64,000 nucleotides of DNA, taken from Bacteroidota bacterium (GTDB taxonomy: Bacteria > Bacteroidota > Bacteroidia > B-17B0 > Aurantibacillaceae). The position numbers were made by a program, and so were the translations under genes. The notes beneath the pieces were generated by a model. The model ran no database searches. It worked only from the letters and a program-made list of their open reading frames with translations, and was not told the origin of the DNA. Location of the stretch: the NCBI GenBank assembly GCA_021323535.1, contig JAJONO010000023.1, positions 38,046-102,045 of the forward strand, written 5' to 3'. This document shows positions 7,313-15,467 of this stretch, piece after piece; the first letter of the stretch is position 1; each line of letters begins with the position of its first letter.

Positions 7313-9760
7313 TTATTCTAATGCTTTAATGTATTTAAGAATGTAATTCATATAAAACTCTGTAGCCGTTAACTCGCTTGATTTTTTAGGATCGAAGAAA
7401 TAATGTGAGCCGCAGACATTTCCATCGGAGGCCCATGCCGCCAGCGACTGACCAATGATCATGACAATGGTAATTTCTGGAATTTCCTTCACCGAACTTT
7501 TCAAATGAAGAAAACCTCTTGAATCTATGATCAATGTACTTCCATTCTTCCAGTTGAAACGGTAGAATTTTACAAGCTCGTTATTTAATCCTGCGAAAGA
7601 AACTATATCCTGCGTTTGAAAGGAAGTTTTAACTTCGAAATGAATGTGTGTGTCGAGGAAATTAATTATTCCTGAAGGATTGAGTTTTAAAATCCTTGAA
7701 TCAATATGAAGATTATTGTTATGATCAATAAATACCCTGTTGGCTTTGCTGAAAACACTGTAACCATTATTGATGAATTTTTTAATGGCCCCATCACTGG
7801 TGTAACGTACGAGATGTTTAATAGGTTCGGATTTCCATTGTCCTGGCATTGTGTCTCCATTCAATCCATTAATTGCAATCGTACCGGCCGATTTAAGATT
7901 GACATAAAATACGTTGCTATTAAATCTTACATCCGTTACATCAGGATATGTACCTGCTATCTCATAACGCTTCACTAAATGTGTTGTTACTTCAATCCTG
8001 TACAGCACTAATTGATTTTGTTCTGAATGAACAAGCAGAAAAATATCCGGTAATTCGTAATAACCGTAATAATACATGCCAGGTTCAATACCATACTCCA
8101 ATTCAATTGCACCTTTAAAAGGATCATTCCAGAAAAGCAAGCGGTTATCCTGCGTAACACCAATGACTCCAAGATGATTGATCTGAATCGGGTTTTTATT
8201 CTTGACCTTAACTTTTGCAGTAGGAAATAATAACGGCGAAGGATCACAATTAAAAAATGCGGGCGCGTTAAAATATTTCTTTTTGATTTTCTGATGTCCC
8301 GGCTGTGATGTTAATATTTCATCCAGATCGAATTCCGCTTCACAAATCTGTTTTCTTCTTTTTTCGAGGTAATGAAACATCTGTAATTGCCCGTTCCTGT
8401 TTACAGAAATAACATAATTCAGTGGTTTCTTAAGGTTGGAAATTGTTGCAGAAAATTCCTTCGCCGAAATAATATCTTCATCGGCAATGTAAATACATTC
8501 GTGTTCGTCCTTATTGTTCAGTGACTCCATGAATCCCGATAGAGATGTAGCGGAACTTAATCCCGGATCTATTACCGTAAGTGATTTGATCACCCCTTCT
8601 TTAGTGCTCATATCCAGTTCCGTAAATTTCTTTTCTCCAAGAGCAAATACGAAAGTGGGATTTTTTGATTTGTTTCCTTCCGAACAGGCCAAGCCCGCCG
8701 AAACCGCAAACAATCTTGGCGCACCCCACATTTTAAGTGTGGTATCAATGAGTACAAATCGTTTTTTATTTTTATTGTCAGGGAGTTCTTCTCTTCTGAA
8801 ATACAGGGCCTCGTTATTTGCCAATCTTGCCATTAATGTATCATCGTCGTTAGCAAGTTCACTTAATAACAGGCGATCAAAATTTCCACGGTTGGTAATA
8901 TCAGAAACGCCGCCAAACAACTGATCGCTGCTTCCTTTAAAGTGAATAGGGATATTAAGTGCTGCAATTAATTTCCTTGTCAGATTTGTAAGACCATAGG
9001 TTCTTTCATCGGCGGCGAGCTGGTCGAGAAGATCGCCTTCCTCTTCCTGCAGAGGAACTTCAAGATCCAGAGGGTCGGGCACTTCAGTGACGCCGGTGTC
9101 AAGCACCATTTTTAATTTTTCGAGATACGGATAATCACAAAACGCTTCGTGAAGATCGTTGAGATCGTATCTGAAATACTGCCGGGTTATTCCCGATTTA
9201 TAATAATGTACATGCGCTCCTTCTTTGTAATCCGTTACAGAAAGATTCGGAATGATATTTCTGAAAACAGCGTCGTCGAGTGCGCCACTTTCAAATTCTT
9301 CAAGCACACCTTTCGATACATCTTTATCCCTCTTCTTGGTAGATTTACTGAAAATAGTTTGTATCAGAAGAATTCGTTTATTCCCCGAACGTAAATCTTC
9401 AGGCAATTCAGAAACAAGATCCAGAAATTTTAATGTATCCTCAAGATAATTTTTTACTGTATCATTGATCGGATTCCCTTTATCGTTTTCTTCAATGTTC
9501 CTTAAAATTCCCATCAGAGTTCCACGCGCACCCTGGTTCGCTTTCCAGTTTCCCCTACAGGCTGCAAGCAACATCAGCAAAGATCCTATTCTTGGCAAAC
9601 CTTCACCCGATATTGCTCTTAAGATCTGGATAAAATCCTGGCGGTAACAAATAGTGTAACCGTCGGTCCAGTCAATAATACGGCCATCATCTGCCCACTT
9701 CCAAAAATAGTTTTCGGGAGGAGAAAAATAAGTATACGCTATGCTCCTGTATTCCTTCAT
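7313..9760 (-). CDS. vWA domain / beta-propeller protein of the MoxR ternary system
   Basis: An 815-residue protein whose ATG (9760) overlaps the previous stop as ATGA. Residues 1-~150 form a helical N-terminal domain (SPPENYFWKWADDGRI, GSLLMLLAACRGNWK). A vWA-like domain spans about 270-460 and begins with GGVSDITNRGNFDRLLLSEL (283-302). At the MIDAS position it reads LIDTTLKMWG (337-346) instead of DxSxS, so metal binding may be altered. From ~500 onward the sequence is repeated beta strands (LGVIGVTQDNRLLFWNDP, FYVNLKSAGTIAINGLNGD), taken as a propeller. vWA proteins commonly act as substrate adaptors for MoxR ATPases, and the neighbouring RavA-like ATPase supports that reading. No signal peptide or membrane segment is seen. 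The family match is by pattern, not by search. Confidence 0.65.
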   Translation of the reverse strand: MKEYRSIAYTYFSPPENYFWKWADDGRIIDWTDGYTICYRQDFIQILRAISGEGLPRIGSLLMLLAACRGNWKANQGARGTLMGILRNIEENDKGNPINDTVKNYLEDTLKFLDLVSELPEDLRSGNKRILLIQTIFSKSTKKRDKDVSKGVLEEFESGALDDAVFRNIIPNLSVTDYKEGAHVHYYKSGITRQYFRYDLNDLHEAFCDYPYLEKLKMVLDTGVTEVPDPLDLEVPLQEEEGDLLDQLAADERTYGLTNLTRKLIAALNIPIHFKGSSDQLFGGVSDITNRGNFDRLLLSELANDDDTLMARLANNEALYFRREELPDNKNKKRFVLIDTTLKMWGAPRLFAVSAGLACSEGNKSKNPTFVFALGEKKFTELDMSTKEGVIKSLTVIDPGLSSATSLSGFMESLNNKDEHECIYIADEDIISAKEFSATISNLKKPLNYVISVNRNGQLQMFHYLEKRRKQICEAEFDLDEILTSQPGHQKIKKKYFNAPAFFNCDPSPLLFPTAKVKVKNKNPIQINHLGVIGVTQDNRLLFWNDPFKGAIELEYGIEPGMYYYGYYELPDIFLLVHSEQNQLVLYRIEVTTHLVKRYEIAGTYPDVTDVRFNSNVFYVNLKSAGTIAINGLNGDTMPGQWKSEPIKHLVRYTSDGAIKKFINNGYSVFSKANRVFIDHNNNLHIDSRILKLNPSGIINFLDTHIHFEVKTSFQTQDIVSFAGLNNELVKFYRFNWKNGSTLIIDSRGFLHLKSSVKEIPEITIVMIIGQSLAAWASDGNVCGSHYFFDPKKSSELTATEFYMNYILKYIKALE

Positions 9761-10470
9761 GAGATCTTCCGGTGAAGTGAATTAATAACTAATCGTGATG
9801 TATAGGCAAAAGAAGATAAACTGATTCTCTCACAATGTCCCTCTTTATTAAAAAACAAAACAGAATCATGTTCCTCTCCGGCTTTCTTCGAAATAATGGC
9901 TGCAAGCGAAGGTGGATCAAAATCAAAGCCAAGAGGCAATAAAATATTTCCATTTCTCCAGAAGTGTTTCCCGGGTGCGGAAATAAACTGTGAATTAAGA
10001 ATGATCACTCTTTTGTCTTCGGTAACGGCGAATTTTGTTCTTTGCAGTCTAATCTCAGAAACGGTATCCGCTAACATTTTCCATTCGTTCCAGGAAATCT
10101 CGGTAGCATAAATATCACGTTCCTGTTCGCTTACTTTTAATCCGATCCTGAATTTATCTCTCAGTCTGCCTGAATATGCCGCGACAGGAAAATTTACCGG
10201 CAACAGATCCTTCAATGGTTTCCAGTTAAGTTTTTCAAGTTTTGCAACTGGTGTTATTCCACTCACAGGAAATAACTGGTCATCGTCTCCAATAATAAAA
10301 TTATTAATGGAAGGAATTCTCGCGGTGACAGGTTCTTCGTCGCTGGTAAAAAAAATTCCACGCACCCAGATCTCATCATCGCGTAGCGCGCCCAGTAACC
10401 CAGGCACACCGCGTACTTCGGCAAGAGCGCGCTTATCTTTCAGTTCAACTATTTTTAAAAGTTCTCTCAC
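9757..10470 (-). CDS. bpX2-like small subunit of the MoxR-vWA ternary system
   Basis: The 237-residue protein starts with GTG at 10470, which overlaps the upstream stop as GTGA; its own stop overlaps the next ATG as ATGA. This double four-base coupling points to coordinated translation. The sequence is beta-rich with features I associate with the bpX2 family: VPGLLGALRDDEIWVRGIFF near the N-terminus, a LFPVSGITPVAKLEKLNWKP block, and PGKHFWRNGNILLPLGFDFD towards the end. I recognise no catalytic motif. In related loci such a protein always sits with the MoxR ATPase and vWA protein, so it is probably a structural or regulatory component. The assignment rests on recalled family patterns and should be treated as tentative. 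Confidence 0.55.
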   Translation of the reverse strand: MRELLKIVELKDKRALAEVRGVPGLLGALRDDEIWVRGIFFTSDEEPVTARIPSINNFIIGDDDQLFPVSGITPVAKLEKLNWKPLKDLLPVNFPVAAYSGRLRDKFRIGLKVSEQERDIYATEISWNEWKMLADTVSEIRLQRTKFAVTEDKRVIILNSQFISAPGKHFWRNGNILLPLGFDFDPPSLAAIISKKAGEEHDSVLFFNKEGHCERISLSSFAYTSRLVINSLHRKIS

Positions 10471-11621
10471 TCTGTCATCATCACTTTTTTCCAGAGATCA
10501 TTGATCGGTTTCTGAACATACGATCTTTGTTCTTCGTTGCTGATCCATTCTGATCGTCCGCTGAGATAATGCAAACGATCTTTGATAACAGAACGTTCCG
10601 ATAAACTGATAGTTTCTCTCTCCCATTCACCGCTGAGCTTTAAAATTTCGGCGTACAATTCATCAGCGTTGGGAACACTGTTGATCAAAGCTCTCGGATG
10701 AACGCCCTGTGTTTCACTTTCGCTTTCAATTGCAGAATTTACAATTGCGGCGATGACTTCCACCTGTTCTTCGGTATCCCAGATGTAACGGAGCACCCAC
10801 ATGTCGGAAAGAATGGCTTTTTTACGTTTACACAATAAAGCGCTTGCTGCAATAAGTCGTTGTAATTTTACGGCACGGCGATCCGATACAGGAACACCGG
10901 CGTTTCTGAGTTTCTGAATGAGTTCAATGTATGCCGGTTTTATTTCATCGAGGTTCACTTCCGAAACCTGGCTTTGCAAGACCACAATGTCTTCGGCTTT
11001 AATATTTGGTTTTTCAGATATTGTTCTCTGCTCCAGTTTCCATCCTGCATTGAGAACAGCATTGAGATGAACAGGATCAACATAATTACATTGCACACGA
11101 ACGAGGAAACGATCGAACAGGGCCTGTAAAGCTTCGTCCTGCGGCAAGTGATTACTTGCGCCAATGATCATAAGCGACGGAATATTTTTTGTTTCACGTC
11201 CGCGGCGGAACACTTTTTCATTAAGTACCATTAGCAAACTATTCAGGATAGCGCTATTCGCATTAAGCAATTCATCAAGGAAAATGAGCGATGCTTCAGG
11301 AAGCATTCCTTCGGTGTTTGTTACTAAATCTCCTTCGCGTAGTTTGCGTATATCAAACGGACCAAACAATTCATTTGGCTCTGTAAATCGTGTGAGAAGG
11401 TATTCGAAATATTTTCCATGAAGAAGTTTTGACATTTCCTTTACCATGGCACTTTTAGCTGTGCCGGGAGGACCAAGAAGAAATAAATTCTCTCTTCCTG
11501 CAAGACAAATTCCCATGAGGTCAATGATGTCGTCTTTTCCTACGAATGTTTGTTTAAGGTGATCGAGAATGCCGTTGAGTTTATCAGTTAAAACCACATC
11601 CTCCTGTTTCATAATTTCCAT
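10467..11621 (-). CDS. RavA-like MoxR AAA+ ATPase
   Basis: The ATG at 11621 gives 384 residues and lies four bases after the upstream stop. An open frame extends further upstream but only through a TTG inside the previous gene, so it is rejected. Motifs: Walker A GPPGTAKS (50-57), Walker B LIFLDE (112-117) in the RavA-type context LPEASLIFLDELLNANSAIL, sensor 1 GASN (154-157) and the arginine-finger region LFDRFLVRV (168-176). TEPNELFGPFD (80-90) is another RavA-subfamily hallmark. MoxR ATPases use ATP hydrolysis to remodel partner complexes, usually with vWA proteins, which is what the two downstream genes supply. The C-terminal part (~230-384) is helical. It is the motor of the predicted ternary system. 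Confidence 0.9.
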   Translation of the reverse strand: MEIMKQEDVVLTDKLNGILDHLKQTFVGKDDIIDLMGICLAGRENLFLLGPPGTAKSAMVKEMSKLLHGKYFEYLLTRFTEPNELFGPFDIRKLREGDLVTNTEGMLPEASLIFLDELLNANSAILNSLLMVLNEKVFRRGRETKNIPSLMIIGASNHLPQDEALQALFDRFLVRVQCNYVDPVHLNAVLNAGWKLEQRTISEKPNIKAEDIVVLQSQVSEVNLDEIKPAYIELIQKLRNAGVPVSDRRAVKLQRLIAASALLCKRKKAILSDMWVLRYIWDTEEQVEVIAAIVNSAIESESETQGVHPRALINSVPNADELYAEILKLSGEWERETISLSERSVIKDRLHYLSGRSEWISNEEQRSYVQKPINDLWKKVMMTE

Positions 11622-11625
11622 ACTG

Positions 11626-12261
11626 TTATTGTGTTGTTTTTGTTTCCAGGTAGCCTGGCCATAGTTCTTTAGAGTAGTTGCCAAGAACGGCTTCCACTTC
11701 CTCTTTTAAATTGTTGTTATTTATTTTAGATAGATCTTTTTTATCAATGATCCTGTCTACATAACTCTTCATAAGCGATCTGTTATCAAAGCTCACTGAA
11801 CTTTCAGTCTCCGGATTTGTTTTGATACCAACAGAAGAGAAGGGCCATTGTTCGGCCAGTTGTTTTATTCTTACAACCAGCGGATCATCGGGAGCCAGGC
11901 TTACAGCGAATCTTAAAACATCAGGCAGATAACGCAGACAAAGATCGGCAGAGTAAACAGACGAAGGTGTTGACTCGCTTTTAAAATCCGTAATTCGTTT
12001 TTCAATCTCTTCCGCTTCAAGATTTCGTATCATGACAAACTGTATGCATCTGTATAAGATCATACTTCCCCACAACGCAGCATCGGCATCAAATTCGGGA
12101 ACACCCGAAGGCATTTCAGATTTTGATTGCTCATAGATGTTTTTTAAAATGGAAACAGATTCCTGTTTTTCGGTCTCTGAAAATTCAGACAATTCCTTTT
12201 TCACAGTCACTTCGCCATTCTCAAACAATCCCAACAGGAAAGAAGATAAGCTCGCATTCAT
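11626..12261 (-). CDS. bpX4-like first gene of the MoxR-vWA ternary operon
   Basis: The ATG at 12261 gives 211 residues (MNASLSSFLLGLF...). The TTG 18 bases upstream is an alternative, but it falls on the best promoter-like box. The protein is mainly helical. Patterns I associate with the bpX4 family are visible: EFDADAALWGSMILYRCIQF, YSADLCLRYLPDVLRFA and LAEQWPFSSVGI, the last a conserved WPxSSVG-type motif. No enzymatic motif is apparent. It precedes the MoxR gene by four bases and begins the five-gene operon ending at 4601. By analogy with other MoxR systems it may be an adaptor or inhibitor of the ATPase; this is inference. Confidence 0.6.
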   Translation of the reverse strand: MNASLSSFLLGLFENGEVTVKKELSEFSETEKQESVSILKNIYEQSKSEMPSGVPEFDADAALWGSMILYRCIQFVMIRNLEAEEIEKRITDFKSESTPSSVYSADLCLRYLPDVLRFAVSLAPDDPLVVRIKQLAEQWPFSSVGIKTNPETESSVSFDNRSLMKSYVDRIIDKKDLSKINNNNLKEEVEAVLGNYSKELWPGYLETKTTQ

Positions 12262-12267
12262 AACGTT

Positions 12268-12298
12268 TAAAGATAGCAAGGAATAGCGGGCTGGGCAA
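12268..12298 (-). promoter_or_regulatory. Candidate promoter of the bpX operon
   Basis: Reading the minus strand, TTG (12298-12296) is followed after 20 bases by TATCTTTA (12275-12268), a 7/8 match to the Bacteroidota box TAnnTTTG. The ATG follows six bases later, so a transcript would be nearly leaderless. The match is short and could be chance. Confidence 0.3.
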
Positions 12299-12544
12299 TA
12301 CCAACCGATAAATCTGGCTACCAGCGCGGCAAAAAAAAGAAGCCTCAGATTACACAGATTCTCACAGATAAATTTTGTACTGTCTTATCTGTGAAAATTC
12401 GCGGAATCCGGCGCCTGTGCCAAAGCTTCAGCGCCAAGTAGCTAAAAACATCAGATCTTTCTTAATAAATATTAAAACATCCCCCGAAACCCTTGCCATG
12501 TAAGATTTCCAGCAAATCTGTAACAGATAATTTCTGTATTTTTT

Positions 12545-12552
12545 TATTTTTG
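12545..12552 (+). promoter_or_regulatory. TAnnTTTG -7 box upstream of the serine hydrolase
   Basis: TATTTTTG fits the Bacteroidota -7 consensus exactly and lies 52 bases before the ATG at 12605. No clear TTG -33 element is present at the usual distance. Confidence 0.4.
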
Positions 12553-12604
12553 TATCCGAGTGAAAGGACCGGAATAGAGTGAGAAAAATTCCGAAAAAAA
12601 AGAG

Positions 12605-13795
12605 ATGAGATTGAGATTTTTAATGCCCCTGATGGCGTTTTTTACGCTGTTTATTAATGCGCAGAATAATGCCGGTTTTACACAATTTAACAACATCGAC
12701 GCTAACGTAAATGAGTTCATGAAAAAATGGAACATTACAGGAGGCGCAGTTGCCATTACTAAAAACGGAAAGACCATCTATAACGGAGGATTTGGGTTTT
12801 CGGATGCAAAACATGGTACTCCAACAAAAGCTAATGATCTTTTCAGGATCGCGAGTGTTTCTAAACCAATCACGTCGCTGGCCATTATGAAACTAGTGGA
12901 GGAAGGAAAATTATCTCTTGACGACAAGGTATTCGGGAAAGGAAAATTATTGGAACAGGCTTATTATCTTGAGGTGATTAATGATCCACGCCTTTATTCT
13001 GTCACGGTTCAGAACCTGCTGGAACACACTTCAGGCTGGAACAGAAATGCGCCGGTGGACGGGTACTCACATTTTGATCCCGCGTTTTTTCCTTTGCATG
13101 TAACCGAAACGGAACAGGAACCGAATCCTGTCGGCGATTCTACATTGATCCGCTTTTCATTGAGAAAAGGATTACAACAAAATCCCGGAACAAAATTCTC
13201 TTACTCCAACGTTGGTTATCTGGTGTTGGGAAAGATCATAGAAAAAGTTTCTGGAATGAAATATGAAACCTATGTTCAGAAAGAAATTTTTGATCCACTA
13301 CATGTTCAGGATATTCGTTTAGGAAAAAACCTTCCTGCTAAAAAAGAAAAAAGAGAAGTGGAATACATAGGCTCTGATCGCGAAGAATCATGTTATGGCA
13401 ATGGAAAAAAAGTTCCCGCTCAATACGGAGGATTTAATGTTGAAGCCATGAACGCTCACGGAGGGTGGATTGCTTCTGCCGGAGATCTTACCAGACTTTT
13501 GTCGGAACTGGATAAAGAAACCCTTCTGAAATCATCTACCATTAAAACCATGATCACACCAGGTGCGTCAAATATTAATTACGCGAAGGGCTGGCAGGTT
13601 AATGCGAAAGGAAATATGTGGCACACGGGAAGTCTTGAAGGAACTGCCGCATTTGTTTGTAAAACTGCCGATGGTTATACATGGGCCTTTCTTTTTAATT
13701 CGAGAGCAGATAATAGCGCCGGGTTTTGGAACGAATTGGACAGGCTGCCATGGAAATGCGTCGAAATTCTTGATAAATTCGTTGCAGTTAACTAA
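12605..13795 (+). CDS. Secreted beta-lactamase-family (class C-like) serine hydrolase
   Basis: The 396-residue protein has a signal peptide ending FINA-Q (19-20) and the motifs of the class C beta-lactamase/DD-peptidase fold: SVSK (84-87, nucleophile Ser84 and Lys87), YSN (200-202) and HTG (341-343) in place of the KTG box. HTG is usual for non-lactamase esterases and peptidases of this family. It probably acts in the periplasm or outside the cell on peptidoglycan-derived or ester substrates; resistance to beta-lactams is not implied. There is no T9SS sorting domain. It stands alone, divergent from the bpX operon. The start is fixed by the signal peptide. Confidence 0.88.
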   Translation: MRLRFLMPLMAFFTLFINAQNNAGFTQFNNIDANVNEFMKKWNITGGAVAITKNGKTIYNGGFGFSDAKHGTPTKANDLFRIASVSKPITSLAIMKLVEEGKLSLDDKVFGKGKLLEQAYYLEVINDPRLYSVTVQNLLEHTSGWNRNAPVDGYSHFDPAFFPLHVTETEQEPNPVGDSTLIRFSLRKGLQQNPGTKFSYSNVGYLVLGKIIEKVSGMKYETYVQKEIFDPLHVQDIRLGKNLPAKKEKREVEYIGSDREESCYGNGKKVPAQYGGFNVEAMNAHGGWIASAGDLTRLLSELDKETLLKSSTIKTMITPGASNINYAKGWQVNAKGNMWHTGSLEGTAAFVCKTADGYTWAFLFNSRADNSAGFWNELDRLPWKCVEILDKFVAVN

Positions 13796-13881
13796 AATTG
13801 TAGAGGATTTTCAACGGGCTTTCTTTTTTAAGTCCTACTTTTGAAGTTCAAAATGTCACAGACCAACGCCTCAAAGTTCTT

Positions 13882-14268
13882 ATGAAAATAAAAGACAAAC
13901 TCGAAATGCTGCACAAAAAAATGATCGAAGAAGTGCAGGATTACGCTATAGTATTACTCGACACTGATGGAACAATTCTTACCTGGAACAAAGGCGCGGA
14001 ACAAATAAAGGGGTATAAGGAAAGTGAAATCGTGGGACAGAATTTCAGTATTTTTTATCTTCCAAAAGACAGGCAGGAAGGTTTACCACAGAAGTTAATT
14101 GAGCTTGCCCGCAAAGAAGGAAGAGCCCGCCATATTGGGAAACGCGTAAGGAAAGACGGTACCACTTTCTGGGGAAGTGTTCTTATAACCGCCTTACACG
14201 ACGACGACGATACTGTAATTGGGTTTACTAAACTTACAAGGGAACTACGGGATCATGAAACTGAATGA
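13882..14268 (+). CDS. Stand-alone PAS domain protein
   Basis: The whole 128-residue protein is one PAS domain: an N-terminal helix, DYAIVLLDTDGTILTWN, GAEQIKGYKESEIVGQNF, then RRKDGT-like VRKDGTTFWGSV and a closing IGFTKLTREL. No output domain (kinase, GGDEF, HTH) follows, so it would bind a small ligand or a protein partner and act in trans. The TxLTREL ending resembles PAS domains that normally precede histidine kinases, so it could be a detached sensor. Its 3' end overlaps that of the convergent membrane-protein gene by 16 bases. No signal peptide; cytosolic. Confidence 0.85.
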   Translation: MKIKDKLEMLHKKMIEEVQDYAIVLLDTDGTILTWNKGAEQIKGYKESEIVGQNFSIFYLPKDRQEGLPQKLIELARKEGRARHIGKRVRKDGTTFWGSVLITALHDDDDTVIGFTKLTRELRDHETE

Positions 14269-14576
14269 TTCGTTTTTCTTTTTTTTAGCAGAACAATCAC
14301 CGAACCAATAAAAGCCAGTGCCAGAAAAATCCAGCAAAGATTGTCCATTTGGCTCTCATTACCTGCATTATCATATAAGTAAAACAACAGGAATCCGCAG
14401 ATTGTCATGATCGTAAACACAAACGACACCATGGCCAGTTTTGAAAAGATATGTTTGTCTTTTCCCGCGATCTTTACCATCAGGGCCACAAAAATCATAA
14501 CCAACGCAAATGCTCCCATGGCAAGAAAAAGAAGAAAGGCCACAATTCCATCAAGGTTTACAAATAGCGGCGTCAT
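14253..14576 (-). CDS. Small membrane protein, third gene of the LytS/LytTR locus
   Basis: The 107-residue protein has three hydrophobic segments: roughly 9-35 (GIVAFLLFLAMGAFALVMIF), 45-70 and 80-98, ending in a basic tail (LLKKRKTNH). I do not recognise a family. The ATG at 14576 lies four bases after the stop of the LytTR regulator, so it is probably co-transcribed with the kinase-regulator pair and could be a sensor accessory or a target (inference). Confidence 0.65.
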   Translation of the reverse strand: MTPLFVNLDGIVAFLLFLAMGAFALVMIFVALMVKIAGKDKHIFSKLAMVSFVFTIMTICGFLLFYLYDNAGNESQMDNLCWIFLALAFIGSVIVLLKKRKTNHSVS

Positions 14577-14580
14577 CTGA

Positions 14581-15348
14581 TCAGAGTTTTTTTAAAATTT
14601 CAAGTACATGTTCTTTTTTTCTTCGTGAAATCGGAACCTCGGTACCATCTTTCATGAGAATAAATCCGTTTTCTTTTTTGATATACGATTTAATATGCTT
14701 GAGATTGACAAGATGCGATTGGTGCACACGTTCAAAACCAAATTCTCTGAGAAGATCTTCATAATCCTTAAGAGTTTTGGATACCATCAACGATTTATCC
14801 TTCACAAAATAAAACTTCGTATAGTTATGTTCAGATTCACAGCGCGTAATTTCTTCAACCGGACAGATCCTTACTTCGTTCATGGTGGAAAGGCAGATCT
14901 TTTTCTCAGAATCGGTCCTTGACATGTTATCGAGCAATACTTTATATTGATTTGGATTTCCTTTTACAAGTTTAAGATTTTTCGCTTTCTCAACGGCTTC
15001 TTTTAATTCCTCCGAAATAATGGGCTTGAGCAGGTAATCCACAGCGCTGAAACGAAATGCCTGTATAGCAAACTGGTTAAAGGCCGTTGTAAAAATAATG
15101 CAGAGTTTATTGAAATCTGCTCTTGGAAGATCGCTATCGAGCAGTTTTAAAAGATCAAAAGCGTTTCCGTCGGACAGTTGAATATCAAGAAAAATAATGT
15201 CAGGTTTTATGTCCGCGATCATTTTCCTGGCTTCGCCAATGCTTCCGCAATCACCTAACAATTTTACTTCAGGACAGTTTGTCCCCAACACCGATTTAAA
15301 TGCGGAAAGAAATTTTTTTTCGTCTTCTATGATAACTGCGCTTAGCAA
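14581..15348 (-). CDS. LytTR-family response regulator (locus A)
   Basis: A 255-residue LytR/AlgR-type regulator. The receiver spans ~1-125 with acidic residues IIEDE (6-10), phospho-acceptor Asp55 in IIFLDIQLSDG, a Thr in FTTAF and the Lys in YLLKPI. The LytTR DNA-binding domain spans ~150-255 (FERVHQSHLVNLKHI, PISRRKKEHV). The start must be the TTG at 15348: an in-frame stop lies three codons upstream, and any later start would remove the first receiver strand. It follows the TPR kinase gene across 119 bases that contain a long hairpin. A perfect 21-bp-period direct repeat at 17488-17522 is the best candidate binding site. Confidence 0.88.
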   Translation of the reverse strand: MLSAVIIEDEKKFLSAFKSVLGTNCPEVKLLGDCGSIGEARKMIADIKPDIIFLDIQLSDGNAFDLLKLLDSDLPRADFNKLCIIFTTAFNQFAIQAFRFSAVDYLLKPIISEELKEAVEKAKNLKLVKGNPNQYKVLLDNMSRTDSEKKICLSTMNEVRICPVEEITRCESEHNYTKFYFVKDKSLMVSKTLKDYEDLLREFGFERVHQSHLVNLKHIKSYIKKENGFILMKDGTEVPISRRKKEHVLEILKKL

Positions 15349-15392
15349 AACTATTTACTTTTAAATTTAGTCATTTTATCGCAATGTATCCT

Positions 15393-15453
15393 GGCTCTTG
15401 TATCTTGACTCTTGGTTCCCTTTCATGGAGCCAAGATGCAAGAATCAAGAGCC
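15393..15453. repeat. Long imperfect hairpin between kinase and regulator genes
   Basis: Arms pair in three blocks: GGCTCTTG (15393-15400) with CAAGAGCC (15446-15453), TCTTG with CAAGA, and CTTGG with CCAAG, around a short loop. The internal CTTG/CAAG repetition resembles filler repeats. It is not followed by a T-tract on the minus strand, so it looks more like an mRNA-stabilising or repeat element than a terminator. Confidence 0.6.
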
Positions 15454-15467
15454 GGAATAACGTCGTA

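Larger units (their letters stand above)
12262..12604. repeat. Divergent intergenic region with hairpin repeat and shared motif
   Basis: No gene is seen in these 343 bases between the bpX operon and the serine hydrolase gene. They contain a hairpin with perfect 10-bp arms TCACAGATAA (12362-12371) and TTATCTGTGA (12385-12394). This belongs to the 'CAGATT/CACAGAT' filler-repeat style that recurs at 34022-34084. At 12498-12523 lies ATGTAAGATTT...TGTAA, a motif repeated at 37778-37803. Confidence 0.55.

Noticed and set aside
8514..8924. Plus-strand open frame of 136 codons
   Set aside because: Antisense shadow of the vWA/propeller gene, whose frame has clear domain content.
12605..13795. True beta-lactamase resistance gene
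   Set aside because: SVSK and YSN are present but the KTG box is HTG, as in esterase- and peptidase-like members, so resistance is not supported.
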